The notes under the pieces were generated by a model. That model was given only the letters and a program-made list of their open reading frames with translations, ran no database searches and was not told the DNA's origin. DNA of 64,000 bases, from assembly GCF_036884655.1 (NCBI RefSeq), contig NC_088342.1, forward strand, positions 17,042,001 through 17,106,000. The letters are read 5' to 3'. Positions 45,646 through 58,580 of the stretch are shown piece after piece (position 1 is the first letter of the stretch; the number at the start of each line of letters is the position of its first letter). The translations under genes were made by a program, and so were the position numbers. The DNA comes from Musa acuminata AAA Group (taxonomy: Eukaryota; Streptophyta; Magnoliopsida; Zingiberales; Musaceae).

Positions 45646-45985
45646 CATGTCATTGGTCCCTCGACACTTCGTCCGATTCTTCGGCGCATCGTCCTCTCCT
45701 ACAGCCTATTGCCCAATCGGCCAGTTGACTCCGTAACTCCGATATCCTTGGCACAATACCCGCTCTTCTTGGCCCAATGCCCGAGTCCACGGCCCGAAGC
45801 CTTCTGTCGATATGTCGACCGATCCACCGGCCGTCGTCTAATCTTCTGACATGTTCCTCCGGCACAACATGATTTTCCTGCTTTAATTGTCTCATCCTGA
45901 TCGAAGCATCCTGCGTCACTCAAAACGCATATTAAATCATAAACATATATCAAGTAGTTTCATCATCAAAATACGAGATTCAACA
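45646..45985 (-). mobile_element. Element C: 5' LTR, outer part
   Basis: It resumes with CATGTCATTGGTCCCTCGAC and ends GAGATTCAACA, the reverse of TGTTGAATCTC. AAATC at 45986-45990 closes the target duplication of C. Confidence 0.93.
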
Positions 45986-45990
45986 AAATC

Positions 45991-48262
45991 ATGTTATATG
46001 TGGTTAAGAAGTAATAATGTGTATCATGTTGATTTCCAATGTTATTTCTCGATTTTGATTAAATATAATCATGTTTGAAGAAATGCATAATGATGTAATA
46101 TTAAACATTTTGATACCATGATTGACAATTTTATGCATGAGATTTTATGTTATACATGATGATAAGCATGTGTCATTTTCATGAGTGTATTTGAAAAACA
46201 TATGGCAAAACCATATCCGAATGCATGAAAGTGTTAGATTTCATTTTCGGATTCTCTTGACTTTTGTGATTTATTGATCTTGATGGTTTTATGATGAAAT
46301 TCATTTTTCGATCCTAAACTTTCATGAATGTTTTTTTTTTTAACATAAATGAAAAATCATGCTAACATAAAATCAATCACTTAAAATGAAATACTTATAA
46401 AAGGAAAAATTTATTATCAATGAAATCATGGATCTACTTATGTTATGAATTTTGTGAACCATAAAAATGATTTTGGTGATTTGAATTTGAGATGAGTTTT
46501 ATCAAAATCATGATCTTGATTTCTTGGAATAACATGAGATTTCCCTTGATGATCAACTCGATTATTTAAAAGGAGATTTCCCTTCATTTGTTTATGAGAT
46601 GGTTGAAATTCTTGTGCATCCCTTCTCCTTTCGATTTTTGAATTTATGCATGTTATATGTTGAAGATTTGAAACCATATTTTGATATCATGCATACCCAA
46701 GAAATATTGATTTGATAAAATGAATGATGATTTTTCTCTTGAATATAACTTGTGATATGTTTTTTCTATGAATCATTATCTTGATTTCTCGATATTCGAT
46801 ACATAAAATTTTATTATGAATCAAGATTTTTTGTTTAATCGATCTCCTAAGATTTTCTTTCGATTATTTATAGGGAGGTTTTTCAAAAAGAAATCATGTC
46901 TTTTGGTATTCACATGTTCAAATCTTTCATGATATAACCTTTATGCAATTCCTAGTATTCATGAAATGTTTATCTCATCACCCAACTAATTCGTCTTGAT
47001 ATTCTTTATGTGATGATATAAATGCATGAAATATTCATAAATTGTAATGATGCAAGCAATACTTATGATAATGATGTACATGGTGTATTGCATATGATGT
47101 GTATCATGAATGCTTTAAATGATGAATGTTTGATATCATGATCAACATGTTGATAAATGCTTAAAAATTTTAATGCATGAATATCATGTATGATATGCTC
47201 ATAATGATGATTGATTTATTTGTATCATGCATGAAAAATGAAATGAATGGTTTTGAAAATGTGCATGTTTTAATTTGAAAATATAATGATGCACAATTAA
47301 GATTGATACTTACCTTTGTCATGATTTAGAAATTGACGCAAAGGGTCTTCCCTTCTTTTTGACATTGACAAAAGGGGAGAAATATCGCTAGCTCATCTTG
47401 CAAAATTTAGAAACATGCACTTTGCAAAGGAAGCAAAATTGCTAGCTCAAACAAAAGAAGCAAATGTGCTATCTTGCCTATCTCAAGAGGCAAAAATGCT
47501 AACTTGCACATCTAGCAAAACTTGAGAAACTTGCATATTTCAAGAGGCATGAGTTGCTTTCTTGAACATCTCTAAATTGCTAGCTTGCATGTTCTAAAAT
47601 GTTGTAACATTGCTAGCTTATAAGATGTAGAGCTTGCTATCTTGAACATCTTAAGAAACAAAAATTACAAAAGTGCTATCTTGCCTATCTCAAGAAGCAA
47701 AACATGCTAACTTGAGCATCTAGCAAAGTTGAAAAAATTTACATATTTCAAGAAGCAAGAGTTGCCTTCTTGAACATATCTAATTTGCTAGCTTGCATTA
47801 TGTAGAAGTTGCTATCTCGAAAGAAGCAAAAGTGCTAGCTTGTAATGAGTAAAACTTGCATATCGTAAAAATTGCTAGCTTGTAGAAGCAAACAAATAAA
47901 ATCTCATGAAACGCAAACATGCTAAACTTGCACATCTTTAATTGCTAGATTGCATGATGATAAAAATTTGATACTATGTTTTTCATGCAAAAAGTTGAAC
48001 CTATATTCCAAACACAAGAATAGTTGGACTTCTCCTTTTTGTTGATGACAAAGGGGGAGAAGTATGATGTTACGCATAAGTTTATGCACAAGTTCATGAT
48101 GACATGTTGCAAGTTTTCATGATGAATATTGCAATGACTTGAATTCAGTTTGAATTCAAGGTTCTATCAATATGGCATATTGATAGAGGGAGTTTGTTTA
48201 AACTCCGGGAGTTAAGTTTAACTCCGTCATCAAGTAGTTGTCATCATAAAAAAGGGGGAGAT
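45991..48262 (+). mobile_element. Element E: 3' AT-rich spacer, resumed
   Basis: ATGTTATATGTGGTTAAGAA is the direct continuation of the E spacer, as shown by the uninterrupted copy at 51123. TAGCTTGCA/AAGCAA repeats fill about 47390-47960. Purine tracts resembling the polypurine tract lie at about 47370-47380 and 48050-48061. The terminal tract is at 48248-48261. No gene is seen. Confidence 0.88.
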
Positions 48263-49943
48263 TGTTGAATCTCGTATTTTGATGATGAAACTACTTGATA
48301 TGTGTTTATGTTTTAATCTGCATTTTGAGTGACGCAGGATACTTCGATCATGATGAGACAATTAAAGCAGGAAAAATCATGTTGTGCCGGAGGAACATGT
48401 CAAAAGATTGGACGTTGGGCCGGTGGATCGGTCGACGTATCGATAGAAGGATTCGGGTCGTGGACTCCAGCATCGAGCCAAGAAGAATGGGTATTGTGCC
48501 AAGGATATCGGAGTTGCGGAGTCAACTGGCCGATTAGGCAATAGGCCGCAGGAGAGGACGATGCGTCGAAGAATCAGACGAAGCGTCGAGGGACCAATGA
48601 CTTGCCGGACAACTTGGTTAATTGCTTAGGATTAATTGTCTCGATCGAAGTTTTATTTTACATGTGCAGGATTAACTACGATAGATGTAAGACATGTAGC
48701 AGGAGTTGCATCGGAGTCAAGACTATGATCACGTTGGGAGTTCGAGATTTCGACGGAAGTCCGGACGGTCGTCGGAGGTTCTACGGGAACAAATCCGAGA
48801 AGTCCAGGAGCTTGCCAAAAGAAGCTTGTCGGAACTCGCCAAGTGGATCATTGCAAGTCCAAGAGTTTGCCGGAAGTCCGTAGGAGCATCACCGAGGGTT
48901 CATCGGATGATCGACGGAAGTTCGCCGGAAGATGCGATTGACGCACCGAAGCAAGTTGTCGTAAATATCTTAAGAAATATCATAGTTAGCACTATGATTA
49001 AGTTAGAAATGGGACAATTGGGCCCTTGACAAACCTAAATTGGGCCAAATGGATCAGCCCATTCAGACCCAGATTTCTTGGCCAGTAGTGGCACCGCTTG
49101 GGTCAACGGTGGCACCGCTCAGAGCTCAGTCTCCGAGCAAGATTGGGTGGTGCAACCGCCCCTGACACACAGTGGAACCGCTTGAGCTCGGTCTTTGAGC
49201 TTTGCCAAGTGGTGCAACCACCCCAATCAGGTGGTGGCACCGCCTAGAGGCTCAATCTCTCAGCTCTGCCAAGCGGTGCAACCGCCTCTGATAGGAGGTG
49301 GCATCGCCCAGAGGCTCAGTCTCCGAGCTCTGCTAGGCGGTGCAACCGCCAGACCCCGGAATTTCGGGAGATGACAGTTTTGAGCTCCAAATTCAAACTG
49401 GTTTGGGGCCTATAAATACCCCTCTCATCCCTGGTTAATTCACATAGGCATAAAGAGATTAAAAGAGAGAAAATGTTGCTGTAATCTCTAAAATTTCCCT
49501 CCTCTAAATTCTAAGTGTTAGAATTCTATTTAGAGAGTAGAGTGAGTGCTTGTAAGGGTTGTCTCCTAAACCCGGTAAAAGGAGAAGAGGGGTGTAAGAA
49601 GGAGGTTGATCTTCGCCTAGTAAAGGAAGATCGTTAGTGGATGCCGGTGGCCTCGACGGAAGAGGAATCGGAGTGGATGTAGGTCACAATTGACCGAACC
49701 ACTATAAACTCCTGTCTTCTCTGGTTTGCATTTTGATTCCAACTATGACCTTACTGCAAACCCATTCAATAGCTTACTGCCTTCGGTACATTTACGTATG
49801 CTTTCAAGCTAAGTTTCTAAAATCGGTTTTACGTCGGAAACGATTTTTATCGTACAATAGATTGGACGAAGTTGACGTTTTTATCTGCTGCACTAATTCA
49901 CCCACCCCCCCCCCCCCCCTTCTTAGTGCTCTTGATCCTAACA
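48263..49943 (+). mobile_element. LTR shared by E (as 3' LTR) and E' (as 5' LTR), 1681 bp
   Basis: A polypurine tract precedes it, as for a 3' LTR, and a decayed primer site plus gag follow it, as for a 5' LTR. The sequence matches E's 5' LTR. Palindromes are at 49083-49352, the TATA box at 49411-49418 and the C run near 49904-49919. The LTR-body-LTR-body order is what unequal recombination between LTRs of sister copies leaves behind. Confidence 0.9.
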
Positions 49944-49945
49944 AT

Positions 49946-49957
49946 TAGTAACAGAGG
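49946..49957 (+). other. Decayed primer site of E'
   Basis: TAGTAACAGAGG-like sequence stands where TGGTATCAGAGC is expected after the LTR. At least three bases have changed. Confidence 0.7.
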
Positions 49958-49993
49958 CCGGTATTTCTCATTTCGGATTTACACCCAAGAGAA

Positions 49994-50956
49994 GTGGCTC
50001 TTCATGGCTTTCAACAGGGCTTATCGGTTGTTCGTCCACCGTTGTTTAACGGATTGGACTACACTTATTGGAAAACTTGAATGAGAGTTTTCTTGATTTC
50101 TATGAATTTGGATTTATGGAATATTGTTGAAAATGGTTTTCAACTTTCCTCTAAACCGATGAACGAATGGTCGGATTTGGAGAAGTAGTATTTTTCTTTA
50201 AACGCAAAGGCTATGAATGCCTTATTTTATACTTTGGACAAAAATGAGTTCAATCATATTTCTTTGTTTGAAACGGCTTTCGATATTTGGCGCATTCTTG
50301 AAATCACACACAAAGGCACAAGTAGTATAAAAGATTCTAAAATAAATTTTTTGATGCATGATTTCAAGCTTTTTCGAATGAAGCCGAGCGAAACCATTGT
50401 TGACATGCACACCCATTTTACCAATGTCGTCAATGGTTTAAAAGCTCTTAGCAAATGTTTCTCAAATTTTGAACTTGTTAGTAAAGTTTTCCATTCACTT
50501 TCTAATGCTTGGGAATCAAAAGTAACGACAATACAAGAAACAAAAGATTTAAATATTTTTCCACTTGAAGAACTTATCGGCTCATTGATGAAATATGAAA
50601 TGGTGTATAATGCATATGATGAACACGATGAGCACTTAAACCACCTTCCAAAGAATAGGAAGGATTTGGAACTCCAGACAAATGAATACCACGTGAGCGA
50701 TGACTCAAGTGATGAGGATAATGATGAACTTGAACTTCGAACACTAAATCTTAATAAGTGTATTAACCAAAAATCTAAAATAAATAATGAACTTGAATGG
50801 AGGAAGAGGCCAAAGAAGAAGAACACAAAGTGTGATGAATCGAGCTCCTCCGAAGACGAGGAGAAAATCAAAAAAGGCGAGGTGGCAAACTACACCTTAA
50901 TCGCTTTCAATGATGAGGTAATCAAAATTTCCCTAATTTATTTTGAAACTACTTGA
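49994..50956 (+). pseudogene. gag: E' gag, start lost and two stops
   Basis: The start codon is GTG (49994) where relatives have ATG. TGA 50078-50080 (expected CGA) and TAG 50186-50188 (expected AAG) break the N-terminal part; from 50213 the frame is open to the usual end. The core is as in E (TLDKNEFNHISLFETAFDIW, LEELIGSLMKYEMV, RRPKKKNTKC near the C-terminus). It ends KISLIYFETT, a variant of the family tail. No pol follows. Confidence 0.93.
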
Positions 50957-51491
50957 TGCTTTCATGATGTATTTTCTTTTTTAGTTTAGAATTAATTTTC
51001 TTAAAAATTACATTTTAAAAATAAAAATACAAAAACTATGATCATGCTAGTAATTTCGAAAATGATAATATTGCATATTTTATGATAAACAAGCAAAATG
51101 ATTTTGATTGAAAACATGAAATCATGCTATATATGGTTAAGAAGTAATAATGTGTATCATATTGATTTCCATTTTTATTTCTCAATTTCGATTAAATAAA
51201 ATCATGTTTCAAGAAATGCATATTGATATAATATTAAACATTTTGATACCATGATTCAATTTTATGCATGAGATTTTAAGTTACGCATGATGATAAGCAT
51301 GTGTTATTTTCATGAGTGTATTTGAAAAACATATGGCAAAACCATGTCCGAATGCATGAAAGTGTTAGATTTCATTTTTGGATTCTCTTGATTTTTGTGA
51401 TTTATTGATCTTGATGGTTTTATGATGAAATTCATTTTTCGATCCTAAACGTTGATGCATTTTTTTTTAAACATAAATGAAAAAGCATGCT
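50957..51491 (+). mobile_element. E' spacer, cut by element F
   Basis: It matches E's spacer (25583-25749 plus 45991-46360). It stops at AAAAAGCATGCT; in E the equivalent AAAAATCATGCT continues with AACATAAAATCAATC. The expected duplication for F is ATGCT (51487-51491), with its partner outside the window. Confidence 0.88.
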
Positions 51492-53585
51492 TGTTGAATC
51501 TCGTATTTTGATGATGAAACTACTTGATATATGTTTATGATTTAATCTGCGTTTTGAGTGACGCAGGATGCTTCGATCAGGATGAGACAATTAAAGCAGG
51601 AAAATCATGTTGTGTTGGAGGAACATGTCAGAAGATTTGACGTCGAGCCGGTGGATCGGTCGACATATCGACAGAAAACTTCGGGCCGTGGACTCGGGCA
51701 TCGGGCCAAGAAGGGCGGGTATTGTGCCAAGGATATCGGAGTTACGGAGTCAACTGACCGATTGGGCAATAGGCTGCAGGAGAGGACGATGCGCCGAAGA
51801 ATCGGACGAAGCATCGAGGGACCAATGACATGCCGGACAACTTGGTTAATTGCTTAGGATTAATTGTCTCGATTGAAGTTTTGTTTTAAGTGTGTAGGAT
51901 TAACTACGATGGAAGAAAGGCATGCAGTAGGAGTGGAGCCGGAGACAAGACAATGATCACGTTGAGAGTTCGAGAGTTCGATGGAAGTTCGGACAGTCGT
52001 CGGAGGTTCTGCAGGAACAAATCCGAGAAGTCCATGAGCTTGCCAAAGAAGCTCGTCGGAACTCACCAAGTGGATCATCGCAAGTCCAGGAGTTTGCCGG
52101 AAGTCTGCAGGAGCATCACCGAGGGTTCATCGGATGATGGACGGAAGTTCGTTGGAAACTCGCCGGAAGAAGCGATTGACGCACCGGAGCAAGTTGTAGT
52201 AAATGTCTTAGGGAATATCGTAGTTAGCACAATGATTAAGTTGGAAATGGGAGGTGATCCCATTAACTTAATCTTGGGGCAATTGGGCCCTTGAAAAACC
52301 CAAATTGGGCCGAATGGATCAACCCATTCGGACCCTGATTTCTGCCAGGTTGTTGAACCGCCGAAGGCAGGAGGTTGCACCGCCTGGGCTCAGTCTCTGA
52401 GCGAGATTAGGAGGTGCAACCGCTCCAGCCAGGCGGTGGCACCGCCTGGGCTCAGTCTCCGAGCGAGACTGGGCGGTGCAACCTCCCTTGACAAGACGTG
52501 GCACCGCTTGGGCTCAGTCTCCGAGCACTGGCTGAGCGGTGCAACCGTCTCAGTCAGGAGGTTGCACCACCTAAGCTCGGTCTTCGAGCTCTAGCAGGAG
52601 GTGCAACCGCCCTTGACAGGAGGTGGCACCGCCCAAAGGCTCAGTCTTCGAGCTCTGCCAAGCGGTGCAACCTCTCCAGTCAGGAGGTGCAACCACCTGA
52701 TCCCGGAATTCCTGGAATTGACAGTTTTGAGCTCGAAATTTGAATTGGGTTGGGGCCTATAAATACCCCACCCATTCAGCACTGAGAGAGTACAGAATAC
52801 ACACCGAAATCTTGATCTTGTTCTGTGATTTTTAGAGCTCAAAATTGTTGTAAAGACCAAAAGCTCTTCTCCCTCTTTTCTTCCAAGTTCTGAGCTGTAA
52901 AGAGAGGAGAGAAATTTTGTTAGGGTTGTCTCCTAAGCCTGTCAAAAGGAGTGAAACTGTAAAAGGGTGGTTGGCCTTCGCCTATTGAAGGAAGGCCTCT
53001 AGTTGACGTCGGTGACCTCGTCGGTGGAGGAAGCCAAAAGTGGAGTAGGTCAAGATTGACCGAACCACTCTAAATCTCGGTTTGCATTTACTTTGAGCAT
53101 ATTATCTTTACTGCAAACCTCCTCTAAAGCTTACTGCTTTCTGCGCATATACGATCGGGTTTCAAGCTTTGCACTTTCCGAATCAGCGTTTAAACGTAAA
53201 TCTGTTTTTTCATACGATCATCATATTTCAGTTTGCATTTGCATTTTGATTTCTATCATAACTGCAAACTGCCTTTATATCCTTGCTTAAACTGCATCTC
53301 GCCTAATCAAGTGATTTACGAATCAACATTTAGATGTAAATCAGCTTCTTCGTACGAACGTCGTATTTCAGTTTGCGCTTATATTCTGGTTTTCATCATA
53401 ACTTAAAACTGCCTTCATAGATTGATTTTTACGTCATCTCGCTTGATCTTAAGTTAAAGTAATCTTAGAATCGGCTTTCACACCGAAATCGTTTTTATCG
53501 TTCGAACGTGTTTTATCGTTGAAAGATTTTCACTACACTAATTCACCCCCCCCCCCCCCCCCTCTTAGTGCTCTTGATCCTAACA
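51492..53585 (+). mobile_element. Element F: 5' LTR (2094 bp)
   Basis: It runs from TGTTGAATCTCG to GATCCTAACA and closely resembles the Z LTR. Palindromes lie at 52345-52697 and the TATA box at 52758-52765. The region 53100-53520 between the TATA box and the C run contains repeated CATTTCAGTTTGC and AACTGCAAACTGCCTT phrases. The C run is 17 bases (53546-53562). Confidence 0.93.
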
Positions 53586-53587
53586 AT

Positions 53588-53599
53588 TGGTATCAGAGC
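53588..53599 (+). other. Primer binding site of element F
   Basis: This is an intact TGGTATCAGAGC two bases after the LTR. Confidence 0.95.
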
Positions 53600-53635
53600 C
53601 CGGTATTTCTCATTTCAGATTTACACTCGAGAGAA

Positions 53636-54577
53636 ATGGCTCTTCAAGGCTTTCAAGAGGGCTTATCGGTCTTTCGTCCACCGTTGTTTAACGGATTGGA
53701 CTACACTTATTGGAAAACTCGAATGAGAATTTTTTTTATTTATATGAATTTGGATTTATGGAATATCGTTGAAAATAGTTTTCAACTTCCCTCTAAACCG
53801 ATGAACGAATGGTCGGATTTGGAGAAGAAGTATTTTTCTTTAAACGCAAAGGCTATGAATGCCTTATTTTGCGCTTTGGACAAAAATGAGTTCAATCGGA
53901 TTTCTACGTGCGAAACGGCTTTTGACATTTGGCGAACACTTGAAATCACGCACGAGGGAACTAGTAGAGTCAAAGACTCGAAAATTAACATTTTATTGCA
54001 TGATTTTGAGCTTTTTGGAATGCAACCAAGCGAGACTATAAGCGACATGTACACCCGTTTCACGGATGTCGTCAATAGTTTAAGAGCTCTTGGAAAATGT
54101 TTTTCGGATTTTGAACTCGTAAACAAGATTTTGCGTTCTCTTTCTAAGAAGTGGGATTCAAAAGTAATTGCAATACAAGAAGCTAAAAACCTAAACAACT
54201 TACCACTTGAAGAACTAATTGGTTCGTTGATGACATATGAAATGGTGCACAATTCACATGATGAACATGATGAACAAAATCACCTTCCAAAGAACAGGAA
54301 GGATTCGGAACTCCGGACAAATGAATACCACTTGAGCGATGACTCAAGTGATGAGGACAATGATGAACTTAAAATTTGAACACTAAATCTTAATAAGTTT
54401 ATTAAACAAAAATCTAAAATAAATAATACACTTGAACGAATGAAGAGGCCAAAGAAGAAGAACATAAAGTGGGATGAATCGAGCTCCTCCGAAGACGAGG
54501 AGAAAATCACGAAAGGCGAGGTGGCAAACTACTATGAGGTAATCAAAACCCCCTTAATTTATTTCGAAATTACATGA
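53636..54577 (+). pseudogene. gag: Element F gag, one stop and a small deletion
   Basis: The start ATG 53636 gives MALQGFQEGLSVFRPPLF. The frame is intact for 247 codons through the UBN2 core (NAKAMNALFCALDKNEFNRI, FDIWRTLEITHEGTSRVKDS, LEELIGSLMTYEMV) to TGA 54377-54379, one C-to-T change from CGA. The same frame then continues through RMKRPKKKNIKWDESSSSED to KTPLIYFEIT and TGA 54575-54577. Seven codons before the DEV point are missing compared with E. No pol follows. Confidence 0.93.
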
Positions 54578-57530
54578 TGTTCTTCATAATGCATTTTCTT
54601 TTTTAGTATAGAATTAATTTTCTTGAAAATTACATGTTTAAAAAAAATGATGAAAATGCAAAATTTATGATCATGCTAGTAGTTCTGAAAATAATAATGA
54701 AAAATACATATTTTATGATAAACAAACAAAATGATTTTGATTGAAAATATGAAATCATGCTTGATGATATAATGATGTTTTGATACCATGATTTTATTCT
54801 ATGCATGAGATTTTAAAAATCGTGTTTATTGGTTTTATAATTATGGATGATGAATCTTGCGATTTTCGATTTTCACGGTAATGAAAGTGCCTTATTGTTC
54901 TTTGTCATAATAAAACTTGCACTTTTGATTTTAAAACATGCTACATATTTGGCATAGATGAAATAAAATCATATGAATTAAAACAACTAAAAAGAGAAAA
55001 GTATGTTTCTTGAAAATTTATTTTTCTCTACCTTATTGACTTCTTCACTAAGAGATTAATAAAATTATCTATGCCATTTTGAATCTCTTGAAAGTAATGT
55101 TGAGATTTTGATGATTTGAATTTAATGGGTTTTATCGAAATCATGATCTTAATTTCCCATGATTTATAACTTGAAATTATTTATGAATCAAGATCACCTA
55201 CTTTGTGTTCTTATTGAAATTTATTGAAATGAATCGTGATTTCTTGGAATTATAACTTGAGAATTCTTTTTATAAATCAAAATAACTTTCTATGATTCTT
55301 TCTTTTTGCTATTTGAGTTATCTAAAAAGAATCATAATATGTCTCTTAATATTCATAATTTGTCTACATGATTCGTAAATCTCATTACCAATTCTTCTTG
55401 ATATTCCTTATGTGATGATATGAATACATGAAATATTCATTAATTTATTTTGATGTATACAAATGAAAAGTTATGATCATGCATGGTAGGATATAATTTG
55501 ACAAAATTGATACCATCATGATATGATATGAAGCATTTATGATTTGCAATGATGCATGCAATACTTGAGCTTTTTAATTATGATGTGATGTATTGCATAT
55601 GATGTAAATCATGATTTAAAATGCTATGAGTTGTTACTAAAATGATGTATTATAAATGTTGATTTAATGTCATGAATACTCTAAATGATGAATGTTTGGT
55701 ATCATGATCAAAATGTTGATAAATAGTTAAAAATTTAAGTATCATGTATAATATGCTCATAATATTGATTGATTTATTCAGTATCATGCATGAATGAAAT
55801 ATAAGGTTTTTCAAATTGTGCATGTTCAAATTTGAAAATATAATGATGCACAAATAAGATTGAAACCTACCTTTTTCATGATTTAGAAATTAATGTAAAG
55901 GGTCTTCCCTTCTTTTTGCCAATAACATAGGGGGAGAAAGAGTTGCTAATGTGCATATCTCAAAGAGAAAATTGCTAGCTTGCGTGTCTTAAAATGTCGA
56001 AAATTTTTTGCTAGCTTGTATATTGTAAACTTGCTATCGTACTACCATGATGATGAGCATGTCTTATCTTCATGATTGTGTTTGAAAAATTATGGCAAAA
56101 ATATGTCAGAATGATTGAACTTGTTAAAATTAATTTTCGGACTTTCTTGATTGAATGATCAAATCACTCGATTGCCATGATGATTTTACACAATTACATG
56201 TCCTAATAACAGGTTGGAAATTATGTGCTTTGGATACAAAAATTTCCATGATAATAAGCATGTTTTATCCTCATGATTGTATAGCACAGCCTTGTCCGAA
56301 TGCATGAAAGTGTTAATTTCATTTTCGGATTCTCTTAACTATTGGTATCCTAACAATTGGATTTTCGAATTATCCTCTTCCGGACTTAATAAGCATATGT
56401 CATATCAAGTTTAATTCATATCATTGATTTTTGACATATGGAATCAAATAGCAAATACATCTCTCGTACACTTATTATATGAACAATATTTTGTTGTGAG
56501 AAATGGATTTGATGAAATGATTCCTGCTTATAAATTCCTTCTTGAAAAAAGAAGTCATTTTTACGTACAAGGATTTGATTCACATACATATCTTGATAAT
56601 TGTAAAAATGAAGCGTGCTTTAATATCTTATCAATTTTAACTTCATTCGAGTAAGCTCAGAAATAGCTTTCCTCCTTCATGCAAAAAGATTATAACAAAT
56701 AAAAAGAAAGAAGTATTCAAAGCAATCTACATATCATGCCTTCCTTTATATGCTTGATTTCTTATCACTTACTATTGGAAAATAACATGAACCCAGTAAA
56801 GGCATGAACAATTATCGCACTTATGCTCAAAATTTGCTTATATTGTTCTCCTGGTATCACAACTACCATGCTTTTTGTTGATGACAAAGGGGGAGAAATA
56901 TATGAATTGATGCTATGAACACTGATGCTATGATTATGCCAAGCTTGCATCATCAAGAGATATATGAATTAATATGATTGCCATATTTGCAATGCTTGCA
57001 TCATCAAGAGATATATGAATTGATGTTATGATTGCCAAATTTGCATTATGCCATGTTTGCATCATGCATTAAGATATTAAGAACTTGTATCGTAATTTTA
57101 CGCGTTGATATCTTATCATGTGATGAAATGCTACAATTGATAAACACTTGAAATGTTTGCGTTATGATATCACAAGCTTACATCGTAATTTTACATGTTG
57201 ATATTTGATAATAGCAAACTTGCATGATAATAAAACTTGATATTATGTTTTTCATGCAATGAGTTGAACCAATATCACAAACGCTTGATTGTGGTACTTC
57301 TCCTTTTTGTTGATGACAAAGGGGGAGAAGTATGATGTTATACATAAGTTTATGCATAAGTTCATGATGACGAGTTGCAAGTATTCATGATGAATATTGC
57401 AATGACTTGAATTCAGTTTGAATTCAAGGTTCTATCAATATGGCATATTGATAGGGGGAGTTTGTTTAAACTCCGGGAGTTAAGTTTAACTCCGTAATCA
57501 AGTGGTTGTCATCATAAAAAAGGGGGAGAT
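54578..57530 (+). mobile_element. Element F: AT-rich spacer, first copy
   Basis: This is a non-coding spacer. Purine tracts resembling the polypurine tract lie at about 55929-55937, 56886-56898 and 57317-57329, and the terminal tract is at 57516-57529. A frame of 76 codons at 56424-56654 recurs at 59585-59815, but the differences mostly change amino acids, so I do not call a gene. Confidence 0.85.
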
Positions 57531-58580
57531 TGTTGAATCTCGTATTTTGATGATGAAACTACTTGATATATGTTTATGATTTAATCTGCATTTTGAGTGA
57601 CGCAGGATGCTTCGATCAGGATGAGACAATTAAAGCAAGAAAATCATGTTGTGCCGGAGGAACATGTCAGAAGATTGGACGTCGGGCCGGTGGATCGGTC
57701 GACGTATCGACAGAAGGCTTCGGGCCGTGGACTCAGACATCGGGCGAAGAAGAGCGGGTATTGTGCCAAGGATATCGGAGTTGCGGAGTCAATTGGCCGA
57801 TTGGGCAATAGGTTGCAGGAGAGGACGATGCGCCGAAGAATCAGACGAAACGTCGAGGGACCAATGACATGCCGGACAACTTGGTTAATTGCTTTGGATT
57901 AATTGTCTCGATCGAAGTTTTGTTTTAAGTGTGCAGGATTAACTACGATGGAAGAAAGACGTGCAGCAGGAGTTGCGCCGGAGTCAAGACAATGATCATT
58001 TTGGGAGTTCGAGAGTTCGAATAAAGTTTGGACAATCGTCGGAGGTTCTGCAGGAACAAATCCGAGAAGTCCATGAGCTTGCCAAAGAAGCTCGTCGGAA
58101 CTCGCCAAGTGGATCGTCGCAAGTCCAGGAGTTTGCCGGAAGTCCGCAGGAGCATCACCGAGGGTTCATCGGATGATCGACGGAAGTTCGCCGGAAACTC
58201 GCCGGAAGAAGCGATTGAAGCACCGGAGCAAGTTGCAATAAATGTCTTAGGGAATATCATAGTTAGCACAATGATTAAGTTGGAAATGGGAGGTGATCCC
58301 ATTAACTTAATCTTGGGGCAATTGGGCCCCTGAAAAACCCAAATTGGGCCGAATGGATCAACCCATTCGGACCCTGATTTCTGCCAAGCGGTTGAACCGC
58401 CCAAGGCAGGAGGTTGCACCGCCTGGGCTCAGTCTCCGTGCGAGACTGGGAGGTGCAACCGCTCCAGCCAGGCGGTGGCACCGCTTGGGCTTAGTCTCCG
58501 AGCGAGACTGGGCAGTGCAACCTCCCTTGACAGGAGGTGGCACCGCCTGGGCTCGGTCTCCGAGCACTGGCTGAGCGGTG
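55427..58580 (+). repeat. Tandem duplication, unit 1 (about 3.15 kb)
   Basis: It covers the spacer from CATGAAATATTCATTAATTT up to the palindrome region of F's 3' LTR. At 58580/58581 the LTR jumps back to the same spacer phrase. The join shares only CA, so it is not a new insertion with LTR ends. Confidence 0.92.
57531..58580 (+). mobile_element. Element F: 3' LTR, first copy, truncated at the duplication join
   Basis: It starts TGTTGAATCTCG after the polypurine tract and breaks off inside the palindrome array at ...CTGAGCGGTG, before any TATA box. It matches 51492-52540 and 60692-61741. Confidence 0.93.

Larger units (their letters stand above)
25750..45985 (-). mobile_element. Element C: gag-only copia element, minus strand, carrying two insertions
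   Basis: The two ends are LTRs of the same family in reverse orientation, and the whole block is flanked by the 5-bp duplication AAATC. With B (7297 bp) and G (5405 bp) and their duplications removed, C is about 7.5 kb. It contains a 3' LTR, a long spacer, a broken gag and a 5' LTR, but no pol. Confidence 0.93.

Noticed and set aside
56424..56654. A 76-codon frame repeated at 59585-59815, which could look like a conserved small gene
   Set aside because: The two copies lie in the 3.15-kb tandem duplication, and most of their differences change amino acids. Related spacer sequence near 4100 and, inverted, near 37300 is not open. It is best read as chance open spacer.
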